Part shown: positions 17,505 through 27,156 of the stretch, piece by piece
Layout: each line of letters starts with the position of its first letter
Numbering within the stretch: position 1 is the first letter of the stretch
From: Streptomyces sp. DH24
GTDB taxonomy: Bacteria > Actinomycetota > Actinomycetes > Streptomycetales > Streptomycetaceae
Assembly: GCF_029813775.1 (NCBI RefSeq)
Contig: NZ_JARVKW010000026.1
Location: 44,899-108,898, forward strand
Length of the DNA: 64,000 bases
Reading direction: 5' to 3'
Made by a program: the position numbers and the translations under genes
Notes under the pieces: model-generated
The model's input: the letters and a program-made list of their open reading frames with translations, nothing else
Database searches by the model: none
Told to the model about the DNA's origin: nothing

Positions 17505-17698
17505 GCCGCACACCCCGGCCGCCGCCCGCGCCACCACCCCGGCGGACGCGGGCCACCACCGACCGAACGCCCCCGTCACAGAACCCGGCGACCCCGCCGA
17601 CCGATCCGCACACCCCACCCGCCGCCCACGCCACCACCCCGGCCGACGCGGGCCACCACCGACCGAACGCCCCCGACACAGAACCCGGCGGCCCGGCC
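17499..17698. repeat. Two tandem copies of a 100-bp repeat
   Basis: Positions 17499-17598 and 17599-17698 match at about 90%, with 17551-17570 identical to 17651-17670. Copy 1 includes the stop codon of the decarboxylase gene. The repeat fills the gap to the next convergent gene and shows no coding potential of its own. Confidence 0.88.
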
Positions 17699-17713
17699 GA
17701 CCGAACGCTCCCG

Positions 17714-18295
17714 CTAAACCAACGCCGCCGTGCGTCGGCGGGCGCCTCCGGGGGCCGCGTCGCCCGCCGCGATGCCCGTGCCGCGGTAGCCCTTGACGGT
17801 CTTCCCGGCCGGACGGCCGCCCGCGGTGAGCCAGTCGACGCGCACCCACAGCAGCACCTCGTCGGCCCGCTCCAGCCGCCCGAACCACGCGGCCTTCAGC
17901 CACAGCCCGGCGCCCGTCCCGGCCAGCAGCATGCCGCCCGCCGCGGGCACGGCGAACGCGCTGCCCACCGCCGCCAGGAAGGCGAGCAGCAGCCACCAGC
18001 GGTGTCCCCGGCGCCAGTTGCGGGTGGTCACCGCCCGGTCCTGGAGCACGTCGTGCTTGCCCGCGCGGGCCGCCGAGCGGGCCCGCGCGCGGTACCGGCC
18101 ACGCCGCGCGTACGCCACGACGGCCGCCGCGACCAGGAACAGCGCGGCCCCGGCCAGTACCCCGATCCGGCGTCCGGTCAGCCCCGGCACCGCCGTGCCG
18201 ATGCCCGCCGCCAGTACGCCCAGCCACCACAGCGGCGCCGCCCCGGCCCGTAGAACGACGGCCACCCGAGCCAGCCCCTGTCCTCCGCGTGCCAC
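17714..18295 (-). CDS. Conserved membrane protein of unknown function
   Basis: I do not recognise the family. The 193-residue product has two adjacent N-terminal hydrophobic helices (WWLGVLAAGIGTAVPG and the VLAGAALFLVAAAVVAY stretch), a basic cytoplasmic loop (ARRGRYRARARSAARAGK), then a further hydrophobic pair (WWLLLAFLAAVGSAFAVPA onward) and a soluble tail with LLWVRVDWLTAGG. The GTG at 18295 is chosen because GGGAGG lies five bases upstream; the frame reaches further up but without a ribosome site. It is downstream of the RpiR regulator gene on the same strand, with a 156-bp gap. It is convergent with the decarboxylase. Confidence 0.65.
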   Translation of the reverse strand: MARGGQGLARVAVVLRAGAAPLWWLGVLAAGIGTAVPGLTGRRIGVLAGAALFLVAAAVVAYARRGRYRARARSAARAGKHDVLQDRAVTTRNWRRGHRWWLLLAFLAAVGSAFAVPAAGGMLLAGTGAGLWLKAAWFGRLERADEVLLWVRVDWLTAGGRPAGKTVKGYRGTGIAAGDAAPGGARRRTAALV

Positions 18296-18451
18296 GTCAG
18301 CCTCCCGTCTCACGTCTGTCGAAGTTCGCGCAGTGCGAAGTGTCCGAAGGATGTAACGGAGTTTTAGGACAGGCACGTTAGCGAGGCAAGGTGAGACGAA
18401 TCTGAGAATCGGCGACCGGCGCCCCGGACCGGCCACGGCCGGCCACGGGGC

Positions 18452-19294
18452 TCACTCCACGAACAGGCCCCTGGCCGCCGCCCGCGCGTCGAACTCCTCC
18501 AGCCGCGCCTGCGCGTCCGGCAGGTCGTCGCACATGGCCTCCAGCAGCACCCGGCCCAGCAGCATCGGGCCGCAGGCCGTGTCGAAGGCGAGCGCGGTCC
18601 CGACGGCGGCGGGCAGCAGCAGGTCGGACACCTTGGCGACCGGCGCGAAGGCCGAGTCGGCCACGGTCACCACGGTCAGCCCCGCCTCCTTGGCGTGGGC
18701 GAGGGTGTCGACGACCTCGCGGGGATGCCGGGGCAGCGCGAAGCAGATGAGCGCCGTCGCACCGGCCCGGACGGCGGCGTCGATGCGGTCCTGCACCATC
18801 GTGCCGCCCTCGCCCAGCAGCCGTACGTCCGGATGGACCTTGGCGGCGAAGTAGGCGAAGCCGTACGCCTGTGCCGCCGCCGCGCGCAGTCCGAGGACGG
18901 GCAGCGGGCGGGAGGCGGCGAGCAGCCGTCCCGCCCTGCGCACGGGCCGGGGGTCGGCCAGCGCCTCCGACAGGTGCCTGAGGTTCTCGATCTCGGCCTC
19001 GACGGCCTGCTGGAACTCGTTGAACGAGCCCGTGTCCGCCGTCTGCTCCGGGGGCGCCACCTCGCGCAGGTGGCGGCGCAGGGCCGGGTAGCCGTCGAAG
19101 CCGAGGGCGACGGCGAAGCGGGTGACGGACGGCTGGCTGACCCCGGCGAGCTCGGCGAGCTCCACGCTGGACAGGAACGGCACGTCGGCGGCGCGGCGCA
19201 CCATGCTGTGCGCGATGCGCCGCTGGGTCGGTGTCAGCCGGTGCCCCTCGAAAAGCGCCTGCAGGCGCGCGGCAGGGCTGTCGGTCACGCTCAT
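18452..19294 (-). CDS. MurR/RpiR-family transcriptional regulator
   Basis: DNA-binding regulator of 280 residues. An N-terminal helix-turn-helix (about 20-80: LTPTQRRIAHSMVRRAADV, then VELAELAGVSQPSVTRFAVALGF) is followed by a SIS sugar-phosphate-binding domain (about 120-255: VLGLRAAAAQAYGFAYFAAKVHP, TALICFALPRHPREVVDTL, VADSAFAPVAKVSDLLL). Such proteins respond to phosphosugars. ATG 19294 follows GGAGGGGG. No sugar genes are adjacent, so the regulon is unclear; the perfect palindrome at 19371-19388, 77-94 bp upstream, is a candidate self-operator. The gene is divergent from a small membrane protein. Confidence 0.9.
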   Translation of the reverse strand: MSVTDSPAARLQALFEGHRLTPTQRRIAHSMVRRAADVPFLSSVELAELAGVSQPSVTRFAVALGFDGYPALRRHLREVAPPEQTADTGSFNEFQQAVEAEIENLRHLSEALADPRPVRRAGRLLAASRPLPVLGLRAAAAQAYGFAYFAAKVHPDVRLLGEGGTMVQDRIDAAVRAGATALICFALPRHPREVVDTLAHAKEAGLTVVTVADSAFAPVAKVSDLLLPAAVGTALAFDTACGPMLLGRVLLEAMCDDLPDAQARLEEFDARAAARGLFVE

Positions 19295-19370
19295 GACGTG
19301 CTCCCCCTCCAGATGTCCGGTCGAGCCCGGACAGTACCGGGTGGCTCCATACTCTTCAGCCTTTGGAAAT

Positions 19371-19388
19371 CTGCATACCACTATGCAG
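19371..19388. promoter_or_regulatory. Perfect palindrome, candidate RpiR operator
   Basis: CTGCATA (19371-19377), spacer CCAC, TATGCAG (19382-19388). It lies in the divergent region between the RpiR gene and the small membrane-protein gene, in a locally AT-rich stretch. Binding by the neighbouring regulator is inference. Confidence 0.55.
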
Positions 19389-19460
19389 CGACGGGCGCGT
19401 TCCCCCGCTCCGACAGGGGGGTTAGCCCCAGTGCGGCGGCCGGTGCCGCTCCCTACCGTG

Positions 19461-19907
19461 ATGAGCATGACCGGAATGGACGCGCGGGACACCGACCTCA
19501 AGAAGGAACTCGACGCCACCCTGCAGGCGCGCAGGGAGCTGGGCGAGGAGTACGAGTCCGCGCTGGTCGACTCGTTCCTGGAGAAGGTCGACCAGCGCAT
19601 CGACGGCGCCGTGGAGCGGCGCGTGCGCCGGCAGTTCGCCGAGCAGCAGATGGTGACGGCCCGGGACGCGCGGTCGCCGAGGGCCACCGACATCTGGGGC
19701 GAGCGGTTCGGCTTCGGGATCGTCTCGCTGGTCCTCGCCGTCCCGCTGTCCGCGATCGGCGGCGGCGTCGCGGAACTGCCCGGTCTGCTGGTGGCGTGGG
19801 CGGGCATCGTCGGCGTCAACGTGGTGCAGGCGGCCCGCCTGAACCCGGGCCTGTTCGGCCTCGGCCGCCGCCGCGGGCGGGGCGGGGACGACGGGTGGCA
19901 GGACTGA
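19461..19907 (+). CDS. Small conserved membrane protein
   Basis: Product of 148 residues, not assigned to a named family. The first half is charged and helical, likely a coiled coil (LKKELDATLQARRELGEEYE, FLEKVDQRIDGAVERRVRRQ). One long hydrophobic region (about 92-128: FGIVSLVLAVPLSAIGGGVA and then LPGLLVAWAGIVGVNVVQA) forms two membrane helices, and the C-terminus is Arg/Gly-rich. No Shine-Dalgarno is seen at ATG 19461. A TACCGT hexamer at 19454-19459 would suit a leaderless transcript starting near ATG 19467. Divergent from the RpiR gene. Confidence 0.7.
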   Translation: MSMTGMDARDTDLKKELDATLQARRELGEEYESALVDSFLEKVDQRIDGAVERRVRRQFAEQQMVTARDARSPRATDIWGERFGFGIVSLVLAVPLSAIGGGVAELPGLLVAWAGIVGVNVVQAARLNPGLFGLGRRRGRGGDDGWQD

Positions 19908-20179
19908 GATTCCGGCGAACGTCCGGTGAACCACCGGCGCCGGCGTCGAACTTGCGGTGATCAACGACCTTCCCGGACTTCGCGGAAGTGGTACGAGCGC
20001 GTCACGTCCGCGCAGCACCTGCTTAACACGCGTCCGGCACAGTAGTGGTTGTCGGCAGGGCGGGAGCGGCTCCCCGCTCGGTCGGCACCGTACGGCGCCA
20101 AGGAACCTCCGGAGCGGCTCCCGGGCCTCCCTGGACGCCACGGACGCGCAAGCCCGGCCCTGACCCGGCCCGCGTCCCT

Positions 20180-20233
20180 CGCGGGGACCGCCGTCGTCCC
20201 GCCCCCCGTAACGGGGGTGCGGCGGTCCCCGCG
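20180..20233 (-). terminator. Terminator downstream of cystathionine beta-synthase gene
   Basis: A 14-bp perfect stem (20180-20193 with 20220-20233) encloses a second small hairpin (CCCCCG, loop TAA, CGGGGG). No T tract. It sits 20 bp past the stop codon. The rest of the 345-bp gap (19908-20252) holds only a short direct repeat of GGAGCGGCTCCC (near 20066 and 20114). Confidence 0.75.
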
Positions 20234-20252
20234 CACAGCTTCTTCCCTCGCG

Positions 20253-21641
<1,389 letters not shown>

Positions 21642-21803
21642 CGTTGTCTCCGGATGCTGCAAATGGCAAATGGTGTGGTCGTGATGCACCGCCAGCCTAT
21701 GGCCTCGCACAGCCCGGAAGTGCTGTTCACTGGCTGTTGAGATTGGACGACGGTTCGTACGGGGCAAGCAGGAGGTAGGGCTTCGAGGAGGTGGCGGCGA
21801 CGC

Positions 21804-22826
21804 ATGACGAGCATGTCGAGGGCGAGGGCGGCCCGGCGGATCGCGGCCGGGGCGGCGTACGGCGGAGGCGGGATCGGTCTGGCGGGCGCGGCCACGGTCG
21901 GGCTGCTGGTGGCCGAGATGCAGCTGGCCCGGCGCCGGGTCGGCAACGGCACGCCGCCCCGGGTGCCGAACGCGGAAGGGCTGTACGGCGGATCGCTGCC
22001 CGCCTCCGGTGAGCCGCCGCTGCGGCTGACGATGCTGGGCGACTCCACGGCCGCCGGGCAGGGGGTGCACCGGGCGGGGCAGACGCCGGGCGCGCTGCTG
22101 GCGGCGGGCCTCTCGGCGGTCGCGGAGCGCCCGGTGGTGCTGCGCTCGGCCGCCGTTCCCGGGGCCCGGTCGGACGATCTGGAGCGCCAGGTGTCGCAGG
22201 TGCTCGCGGACACGGGCGGGCTGCCGGACGTCTGCGTGATCATGATCGGCGCGAACGACGTGACCAACCGGATGCCGGCCACCCGCTCGGTGCGCTGCCT
22301 GTCGGCGGCGGTCCGGCGGCTGCGGACGGCCGGCGCGGAGGTGGTGGTCGGCACCTGTCCCGACCTGGGCACGATCGAGCCGGTGCGGCAGCCGTTGCGC
22401 TGGCTGGCCCGGCGGGCGTCCCGGCAGCTGGCCGCCGCGCAGACGATCGGCGCCGTCCAGCAGGGCGGGCGCACGGTGTCGCTGGGCGACCTGCTGGGCC
22501 CGGAGTTCGCCGCCAACCCGCGCGAGCTGTTCGGCCCGGACAACTACCACCCGTCGGCCGAGGGGTACGCGACGGCGGCGATGGCGGTCCTGCCGACGGT
22601 GTGCGCGGCGCTGGGCCTGTGGCCGGAGGAGGAGCATCCGGACGTCTCCCGCCGCGAGGGCTTCCTGCCGGTGGCGCGGGCGGCGGCGGAGGCGGCCTCG
22701 GAGGCCGGTACGGAGGTCGCGGCGGCGATGCCGAGCGGTCCCCGGGGTCCGTGGGCGCTGCTCAAGCGGCGGCGCCGGCGCCGGGTGCCGGAGGCGGAGC
22801 CGACTCCTTCGGGGCAGGCCTCGTGA
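21804..22826 (+). CDS. SGNH/GDSL-family hydrolase with N-terminal membrane anchor
   Basis: Esterase/lipase-like hydrolase of 340 residues. A Gly/Ala-rich hydrophobic helix (about 15-38) probably anchors or exports it. Catalytic blocks: block I LGDSTAAGQG (nucleophile Ser), block III MIGANDVTNR (Asn), and block V NYHPSAEGY with the catalytic His (Asp-x-x-His form altered to DNYH). Oxyanion Gly is in SAAVPGARSDD. The C-terminal 70 residues are basic and low-complexity. ATG 21804 has GGAGG about 12 bases upstream. It is divergent from cbs across 160 bp. The substrate cannot be told; acyl-ester hydrolysis at the cell surface is likely. Confidence 0.88.
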   Translation: MTSMSRARAARRIAAGAAYGGGGIGLAGAATVGLLVAEMQLARRRVGNGTPPRVPNAEGLYGGSLPASGEPPLRLTMLGDSTAAGQGVHRAGQTPGALLAAGLSAVAERPVVLRSAAVPGARSDDLERQVSQVLADTGGLPDVCVIMIGANDVTNRMPATRSVRCLSAAVRRLRTAGAEVVVGTCPDLGTIEPVRQPLRWLARRASRQLAAAQTIGAVQQGGRTVSLGDLLGPEFAANPRELFGPDNYHPSAEGYATAAMAVLPTVCAALGLWPEEEHPDVSRREGFLPVARAAAEAASEAGTEVAAAMPSGPRGPWALLKRRRRRRVPEAEPTPSGQAS

Positions 22827-22863
22827 CGGTGTGGAGCGGGCCGGTCACCCAGGCGGGAAAAGC

Positions 22864-22871
22864 AAGCGCTT
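22864..22871. promoter_or_regulatory. AAGCGCTT palindrome in AT-rich patch upstream of thiolase gene
   Basis: A perfect 8-bp palindrome sits inside the A-rich stretch 22856-22878, about 160 bp before the thiolase start. TetR-type regulators of fatty-acid genes often use such cores, but the flanks are not symmetric. Weak evidence. The rest of the 204-bp gap shows no other element. Confidence 0.25.
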
Positions 22872-23030
22872 AGAAAACTGCGGCGCGGGTCACACCGCCT
22901 GACCCGTGACCTGGGCCATACGTACGGGTAACTTCCCAGACAACCCAACCGGTCCCGTACGCCCGCCCGTCTCCCGACCACCGCCCCCGAACGAGGCGCT
23001 GCGCGCCACCCCTTCCTCCATGGAGCCGTG

Positions 23031-24251
23031 ATGCCCGAAGCCGTGATCGTCTCAGCCACCCGCTCCCCCATCGGCCGCGCCTTCAAGGGCTCCCTCAAGG
23101 ACCTGCGCCCCGACGACCTCACCGCCACGATCATCCAGGCCGCCCTCGCCAAGGTCCCCGAGCTCGACCCGAAGGACATCGACGACCTGATGCTGGGCTG
23201 CGGCCTGCCCGGCGGCGAGCAGGGCAACAACCTCGGCCGCATCGTCGCCGTGCAGATGGGCATGGACCACCTGCCGGGCTGCACCGTCACGCGGTACTGC
23301 TCCTCGTCCCTGCAGACCTCCCGCATGGCCCTGCACGCCATCAAGGCCGGCGAGGGCGACGTCTTCATCTCGGCCGGCGTCGAGACGGTCTCCCGCTTCG
23401 CCAAGGGCAACTCGGACAGCCTCCCGGACACGCGCAACCCGCTGTTCGCCGAGGCCGAGGCGCGCACCGCCGAGGTCGCCCAGCAGGAGGGCACCACCTG
23501 GCACGACCCGCGCGAGGACGGCCTGATGCCCGACCCGTACATCGCGATGGGCCAGACCGCCGAGAACCTCGCCCGCTGGAAGGGCGTCACCCGCCAGGAC
23601 ATGGACGAGTTCGGCGTCCGCTCGCAGAACCTCGCCGAGGAGGCCATCAAGAACGGCTTCTGGGAGCGGGAGATCACGCCGGTCACGCTGCCCGACGGCA
23701 CGGTGGTCGCCAAGGACGACGGCCCCCGCCCCGGCGTCACCCTGGAGGGCGTCCAGGGCCTCAAGCCGGTCTTCCGCCCCGACGGCCTGGTCACCGCCGG
23801 CAACTGCTGTCCGCTGAACGACGGCGCCGCCGCGCTCGTCATCATGAGCGACACCAAGGCCCGCGAGCTCGGCCTCACCCCGCTCGCCCGGATCGTCTCC
23901 ACCGGCGTCTCCGGCCTGTCCCCGGAGATCATGGGCCTCGGCCCGGTCGAGGCCTCGCAGCAGGCGCTGCGCCGGGCCGGCCTGACCATCGACGACATCG
24001 ACCTGGTCGAGATCAACGAGGCGTTCGCCGCCCAGGTGATCCCCTCCTACCGCGACCTCGGCATCCCGCTGGAGAAGCTGAACGTCAACGGCGGCGCCAT
24101 CGCCGTCGGCCACCCCTTCGGCATGACCGGCGCGCGGATCACCGGCACGCTGATCAACTCCCTCCAGTGGCACGACAAGCAGTTCGGCCTGGAGACGATG
24201 TGCGTCGGCGGAGGCCAGGGCATGGCGATGGTCATCGAGCGCCTGAGCTGA
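23031..24251 (+). CDS. Acetyl-CoA C-acyltransferase (thiolase)
   Basis: Thiolase of 406 residues acting in fatty-acid beta-oxidation or acetoacetyl-CoA metabolism. The nucleophilic Cys is Cys90 in VTRYCSSSLQT. The other catalytic residues are in NEAFAAQVIPSY, GHPFGMTGAR (His) and MCVGGGQGMAMV (Cys). Family signatures such as GNCCPLNDGAAALVIMS are intact. ATG 23031 is chosen, with GGAG five bases upstream; the adjacent GTG at 23028 is also possible. It stands alone, with a strong terminator downstream, and no hydratase/dehydrogenase partner is next to it. Confidence 0.95.
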   Translation: MPEAVIVSATRSPIGRAFKGSLKDLRPDDLTATIIQAALAKVPELDPKDIDDLMLGCGLPGGEQGNNLGRIVAVQMGMDHLPGCTVTRYCSSSLQTSRMALHAIKAGEGDVFISAGVETVSRFAKGNSDSLPDTRNPLFAEAEARTAEVAQQEGTTWHDPREDGLMPDPYIAMGQTAENLARWKGVTRQDMDEFGVRSQNLAEEAIKNGFWEREITPVTLPDGTVVAKDDGPRPGVTLEGVQGLKPVFRPDGLVTAGNCCPLNDGAAALVIMSDTKARELGLTPLARIVSTGVSGLSPEIMGLGPVEASQQALRRAGLTIDDIDLVEINEAFAAQVIPSYRDLGIPLEKLNVNGGAIAVGHPFGMTGARITGTLINSLQWHDKQFGLETMCVGGGQGMAMVIERLS

Positions 24252-24320
24252 ACCGGACGGCCGTCCCTGACCACCTGATCCCGTTCGTGTGACGGGAGTT
24301 GAACCGAGCGTCACCGAATC

Positions 24321-24360
24321 GGCCCGGAACCCCGGAACCACCGGGGTTCCGGGCCGTTTT
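24321..24360 (+). terminator. Intrinsic terminator of thiolase gene
   Basis: Perfect 15-bp stem (24321-24335 with 24341-24355), loop AACCA, followed by GTTTT. It lies 70 bp after the stop codon. Confidence 0.93.
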
Positions 24361-24367
24361 GTGATCC

Positions 24368-24410
24368 AATCTCCCTCAGGATGTGACCTATCTCCCTCTG
24401 CAGGGAGATT
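24368..24410. promoter_or_regulatory. ATCTCCCT direct and inverted repeats
   Basis: AATCTCCCT (24368-24376), ATCTCCCT (24390-24397) and the inverted AGGGAGATT (24402-24410). The last two form a perfect 8-bp hairpin with loop CTGC. The set sits 143-185 bp upstream of the next gene. It could be an operator with three half-sites. Confidence 0.4.
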
Positions 24411-24552
24411 CCCGCAGGTCAGAGCCGATGTCATGGTAAGCGCGAGACCAAAGCCCTGTCCGTTTCGTGACGTTACGCACTGACAGGAGGTTAGTCCGCC
24501 CTTCAAGCTGATGTAGGAAGTCGGGGGTCGACTTTGAACCGGGAGTACGTCA

Positions 24553-25338
24553 GTGAGCGCCATGCCGATCGCCCTGCTGATCACCACGGCCGCCACGGGC
24601 GCCGTGGGCGTCGCCGTCCTGCGCACCCTCGTGGTGCTGCGTCGCCAGGTCGCGGCCCTGCACACCGAGCTGGCCGAGAGCCGTGCCACGCGCGCGGCCG
24701 TCCCCGCCGCCCGCACCGCCGCCGAGGCCGATGAGATACGCGCGGCCGTGGCCGAGGCGCTGGCCGAGGAGCGGGAGCGCGAGCTCGCCGAGGCGCGCGC
24801 CTTCTGGGCCGCGCAGGAGGCCCGTGACGCCGCCGACGCGCCGACGCTGCTGGGCCTGCCCGACAGTGAGCTGTTCCTGCCCCGGCAGGCCGACTTCGCG
24901 GGCCTGGAGCCCTTGGAGCCGGTGACCGAGCCGGGCGGGGAGACCGACGAGTCCGCCGGGGAGTCCCCGGAGCTGGCCGCGGCCCGCCGCCGGCACCCCT
25001 CGCACCCGGACTTCGTCCCGTCGCCCTCACCCATGGTGAACGACCACGAGCGCACGGTCGCCACCCTTGAGGAACTCGCCACGTCCCGCGTCGAACTGAC
25101 CGACGTCCGCCCGGGCCCGCTGGGCACCCTGGACGTCTACGTCTTCGCCGACGGAACGACCCTGTGCATGACGCCGGGCCACCGCGAGACCGCGGACCGG
25201 CTGGCGGCCGCCCTGCGCGCGGGCGACACCCCGTACCTGCTCGGCGGCTCCGGGATCTCCGGCGCCTACACGCTGACGTTCTCCTGCGGCGAGGAGAACG
25301 TCTACATCCTGGCCGACCGGGTCATCGCGTCGCTGTAG
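24553..25338 (+). CDS. Conserved membrane-anchored protein of unknown function
   Basis: Product of 261 residues that I cannot assign. An N-terminal membrane helix (about 5-25, PIALLITTAATGAVGVAVL) is followed by a charged, Ala/Glu-rich coiled coil (about 28-95), an acidic linker, and a C-terminal globular part (about 165-261: ELTDVRPGPLGTLDVYVFAD, LCMTPGHRETADRLAAAL, YTLTFSCGEENVYILAD). The GTG at 24553 has GGGAG eight bases upstream. Overall plan suggests a cytoplasmic domain tethered to the membrane. It is convergent with, and ends one base from, the next gene. Confidence 0.72.
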   Translation: MSAMPIALLITTAATGAVGVAVLRTLVVLRRQVAALHTELAESRATRAAVPAARTAAEADEIRAAVAEALAEERERELAEARAFWAAQEARDAADAPTLLGLPDSELFLPRQADFAGLEPLEPVTEPGGETDESAGESPELAAARRRHPSHPDFVPSPSPMVNDHERTVATLEELATSRVELTDVRPGPLGTLDVYVFADGTTLCMTPGHRETADRLAAALRAGDTPYLLGGSGISGAYTLTFSCGEENVYILADRVIASL

Positions 25339-25339
25339 C

Positions 25340-25651
25340 TCACACCCCGGCCCGCTGCTGGGCCTCGCCCACCAGCCGCACCGCCTCCTCGACGTCGCCC
25401 TCGCTCGTCAACGTCAGGGCCAAGTCGTGCCCCGCGACGGTGATTTGGTCGGCGGCGGCGAACATGCCCGCGTCCGGCATCTCTCTCGGCTCCACGCCGG
25501 GGAACTCCCGCAACTGCGCCCGCCGGGCCAACTCCCGGGCCAGCGCCAGCGCCTCGGCGGCGGCCCCCCGCTGCAGCCGGCTCTGCGGCGCGGCCCGCAG
25601 ACGGTCGGCGAAGTGATCCACGGCACGGGTCAGGGGCGTCGTATCAACCAC
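25340..25651 (-). CDS. Small conserved hypothetical protein
   Basis: Product of 103 residues, mostly helical and Ala/Arg/Leu-rich, with a C-terminal strand region (ITVAGHDLALTLTSEGDVEE). No transmembrane segment or signal peptide. I do not recognise the family; such short proteins are conserved among Streptomyces. GTG 25651 lacks a clear ribosome site, so a start at the in-frame GTG encoding the VDHFADRL segment is possible. Tail-to-tail with the preceding gene. Confidence 0.6.
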   Translation of the reverse strand: MVDTTPLTRAVDHFADRLRAAPQSRLQRGAAAEALALARELARRAQLREFPGVEPREMPDAGMFAAADQITVAGHDLALTLTSEGDVEEAVRLVGEAQQRAGV

Positions 25652-25753
25652 GCCGCGAGCGTACGCGTCCCTGCGGCACTGTTGCCAACGGGCGAACGCT
25701 CAGGCACGGTGACCTGAAGGACCGGCTTACATCCCATACGTCCGGAGGCGCCG

Positions 25754-25984
25754 ATGTCCCAAGTCTTCTCCGAGGAGACCCATCGCAACCTGCTCGCCCG
25801 TATTCCGCACTGCACCGGTCGTGAGATCTCCGACTGGCTCCGCACCGTCGAAGAAGGTCCCGCTCTCTTCCGCTTCGAAGAGAAGGTCAGCTGGCTCCGC
25901 GCCGAACACAACCTCGCGTACGGCCACGCGAAGGCGATCATCCACGAGTACGACCTGAGGAGGGCCGCGCGCAAACTGCTCTAG
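25754..25984 (+). CDS. DUF4287 domain protein
   Basis: Small protein of 76 residues with the DUF4287 pattern: a helix with TGREISDWL, then WLRAEHNLAYGHAKAIIHEY, close to the whole domain. The function is unknown. ATG has GGAGG six bases upstream, and a strong hairpin follows, so it is a complete one-gene unit. No partner gene is adjacent. Confidence 0.8.
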   Translation: MSQVFSEETHRNLLARIPHCTGREISDWLRTVEEGPALFRFEEKVSWLRAEHNLAYGHAKAIIHEYDLRRAARKLL

Positions 25985-26020
25985 GCGCGCACACGGTCTC
26001 GACGACGAGACGAGACGACG

Positions 26021-26050
26021 AAGGGCCCCGGACGGGATCCGGGGCCCTTT
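26021..26050. terminator. Bidirectional terminator between DUF4287 and Bax-inhibitor genes
   Basis: 12-bp perfect stem (26021-26032 with 26038-26049), loop CGGGA, T-rich on the plus side (CCCTTT) and A-rich before it. It serves two convergent genes. Confidence 0.85.
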
Positions 26051-26083
26051 CGCACACCCGCGGGCAGGCCGCGGGGTGTGCCG

Positions 26084-26974
26084 CTAGTCGTTGCTGCTGA
26101 GGATCGAGATGAGCCGCAGGAACTCGAGGTAGATCCACACCAGCGTCAGCGTGAGGCCGAAGGCCGCGAGCCACGCCTCCTCGCGCGGGGCGCCGTACGC
26201 CAGACCGTCCTCGACCTGCTTGAAGTCCAGGGCGAGGAAGCAGGCGCCGAGCAGGATGCCGATGACGCCGAAGACGACGCCGAGGGGACCGCTGCGGAAC
26301 CCGAGGCCGTCACCGCCGCCGAACACCGCGAACAGCAGGTTCACGGCCATCAGCAGGATGAAGCCGAGGGCGGCCGCCATCACGAAGCCGTAGAAGCGGC
26401 GGTTGACGCGGATCCAGCCCGCCTTGTAGGCGATCAGCACACCGACGAAGACGGCCATCGTGCCGAGCACCGCCTGCATGGCCGCACCGCTCGCGATGCG
26501 GTTGTCGACGATGCTGGAGATCACGCCGAGGAAGACACCCTCGAACGCGGCGTACGTCAGGATCAGCGCCGGGGACGCCTTGCGCTTGAAGGACTGCACG
26601 AACGCCAGGACCATGCCGATCAGCGCGGCACCGATACCGATGCCGTAGCTGCGGTTGATGTTGGCGTCGTCGACCGGCAGCAGCGCCCAGGAGAGCGCGG
26701 CCGTGACGATGAGCACGCCGAGCGTGGTCGCCGTGCGCATGACGACGTCGTCCATCGTCATGCGGTCGGTGGTGACCGGCGCCTGCGGCGGCGCACCGTA
26801 CGGCGCCTGCTGCGCGTACGGGTTCTGCGCGTACGGGTTGGCGGTCTGCTGGGCGTACGGGTTGCCCTGCGTGGCGACGGCGGGTCCCCCGGCCTGCGGC
26901 GCGGTGTTGAAGCCCGCGTAGCCGTTGTCGCGGCTGAACCCCCGTCGCGAGAAGACCGGGTTTCTGCTCCTCAT
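26084..26974 (-). CDS. Bax inhibitor-1/YccA family membrane protein
   Basis: Seven-helix membrane protein of 296 residues in the BI-1/TMBIM/YccA family (pH- or calcium-sensitive channel-like proteins; role in bacteria unclear). The N-terminal 85 residues are a cytoplasmic low-complexity region with four NPYAQ-type repeats. The membrane domain runs from about residue 93, with family marks VFLGVISSIV and the C-terminal LVWIYLEFLRLISIL. ATG 26974 (MRSRNPVF) has GGAGGAG five bases upstream and is preferred over the longer frame. It is downstream of pobA on the same strand, 182 bp apart. Confidence 0.93.
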   Translation of the reverse strand: MRSRNPVFSRRGFSRDNGYAGFNTAPQAGGPAVATQGNPYAQQTANPYAQNPYAQQAPYGAPPQAPVTTDRMTMDDVVMRTATTLGVLIVTAALSWALLPVDDANINRSYGIGIGAALIGMVLAFVQSFKRKASPALILTYAAFEGVFLGVISSIVDNRIASGAAMQAVLGTMAVFVGVLIAYKAGWIRVNRRFYGFVMAAALGFILLMAVNLLFAVFGGGDGLGFRSGPLGVVFGVIGILLGACFLALDFKQVEDGLAYGAPREEAWLAAFGLTLTLVWIYLEFLRLISILSSND

Positions 26975-27156
26975 TGCACTCCTCCATGGCCACACTGCGT
27001 GGCCTTGGCTCAAGGGTAATAGGTAGGCAAAGGATTGACCCTAGTGCTTGGGGAGGATCTTTCCCTCTTGGTGCTGCGCAACACGCTACGCGGCTCCGTG
27101 ATTCCCGACACCCGAGGGTGCCGGTTCATGACGGACCTGCGACAAGACGGCGACGC

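Noticed and set aside
22864..22871. Firm fatty-acid regulator operator before the thiolase gene
   Set aside because: Only the 8-bp core is symmetric; flanking bases do not match, so it was kept only as a weak site.
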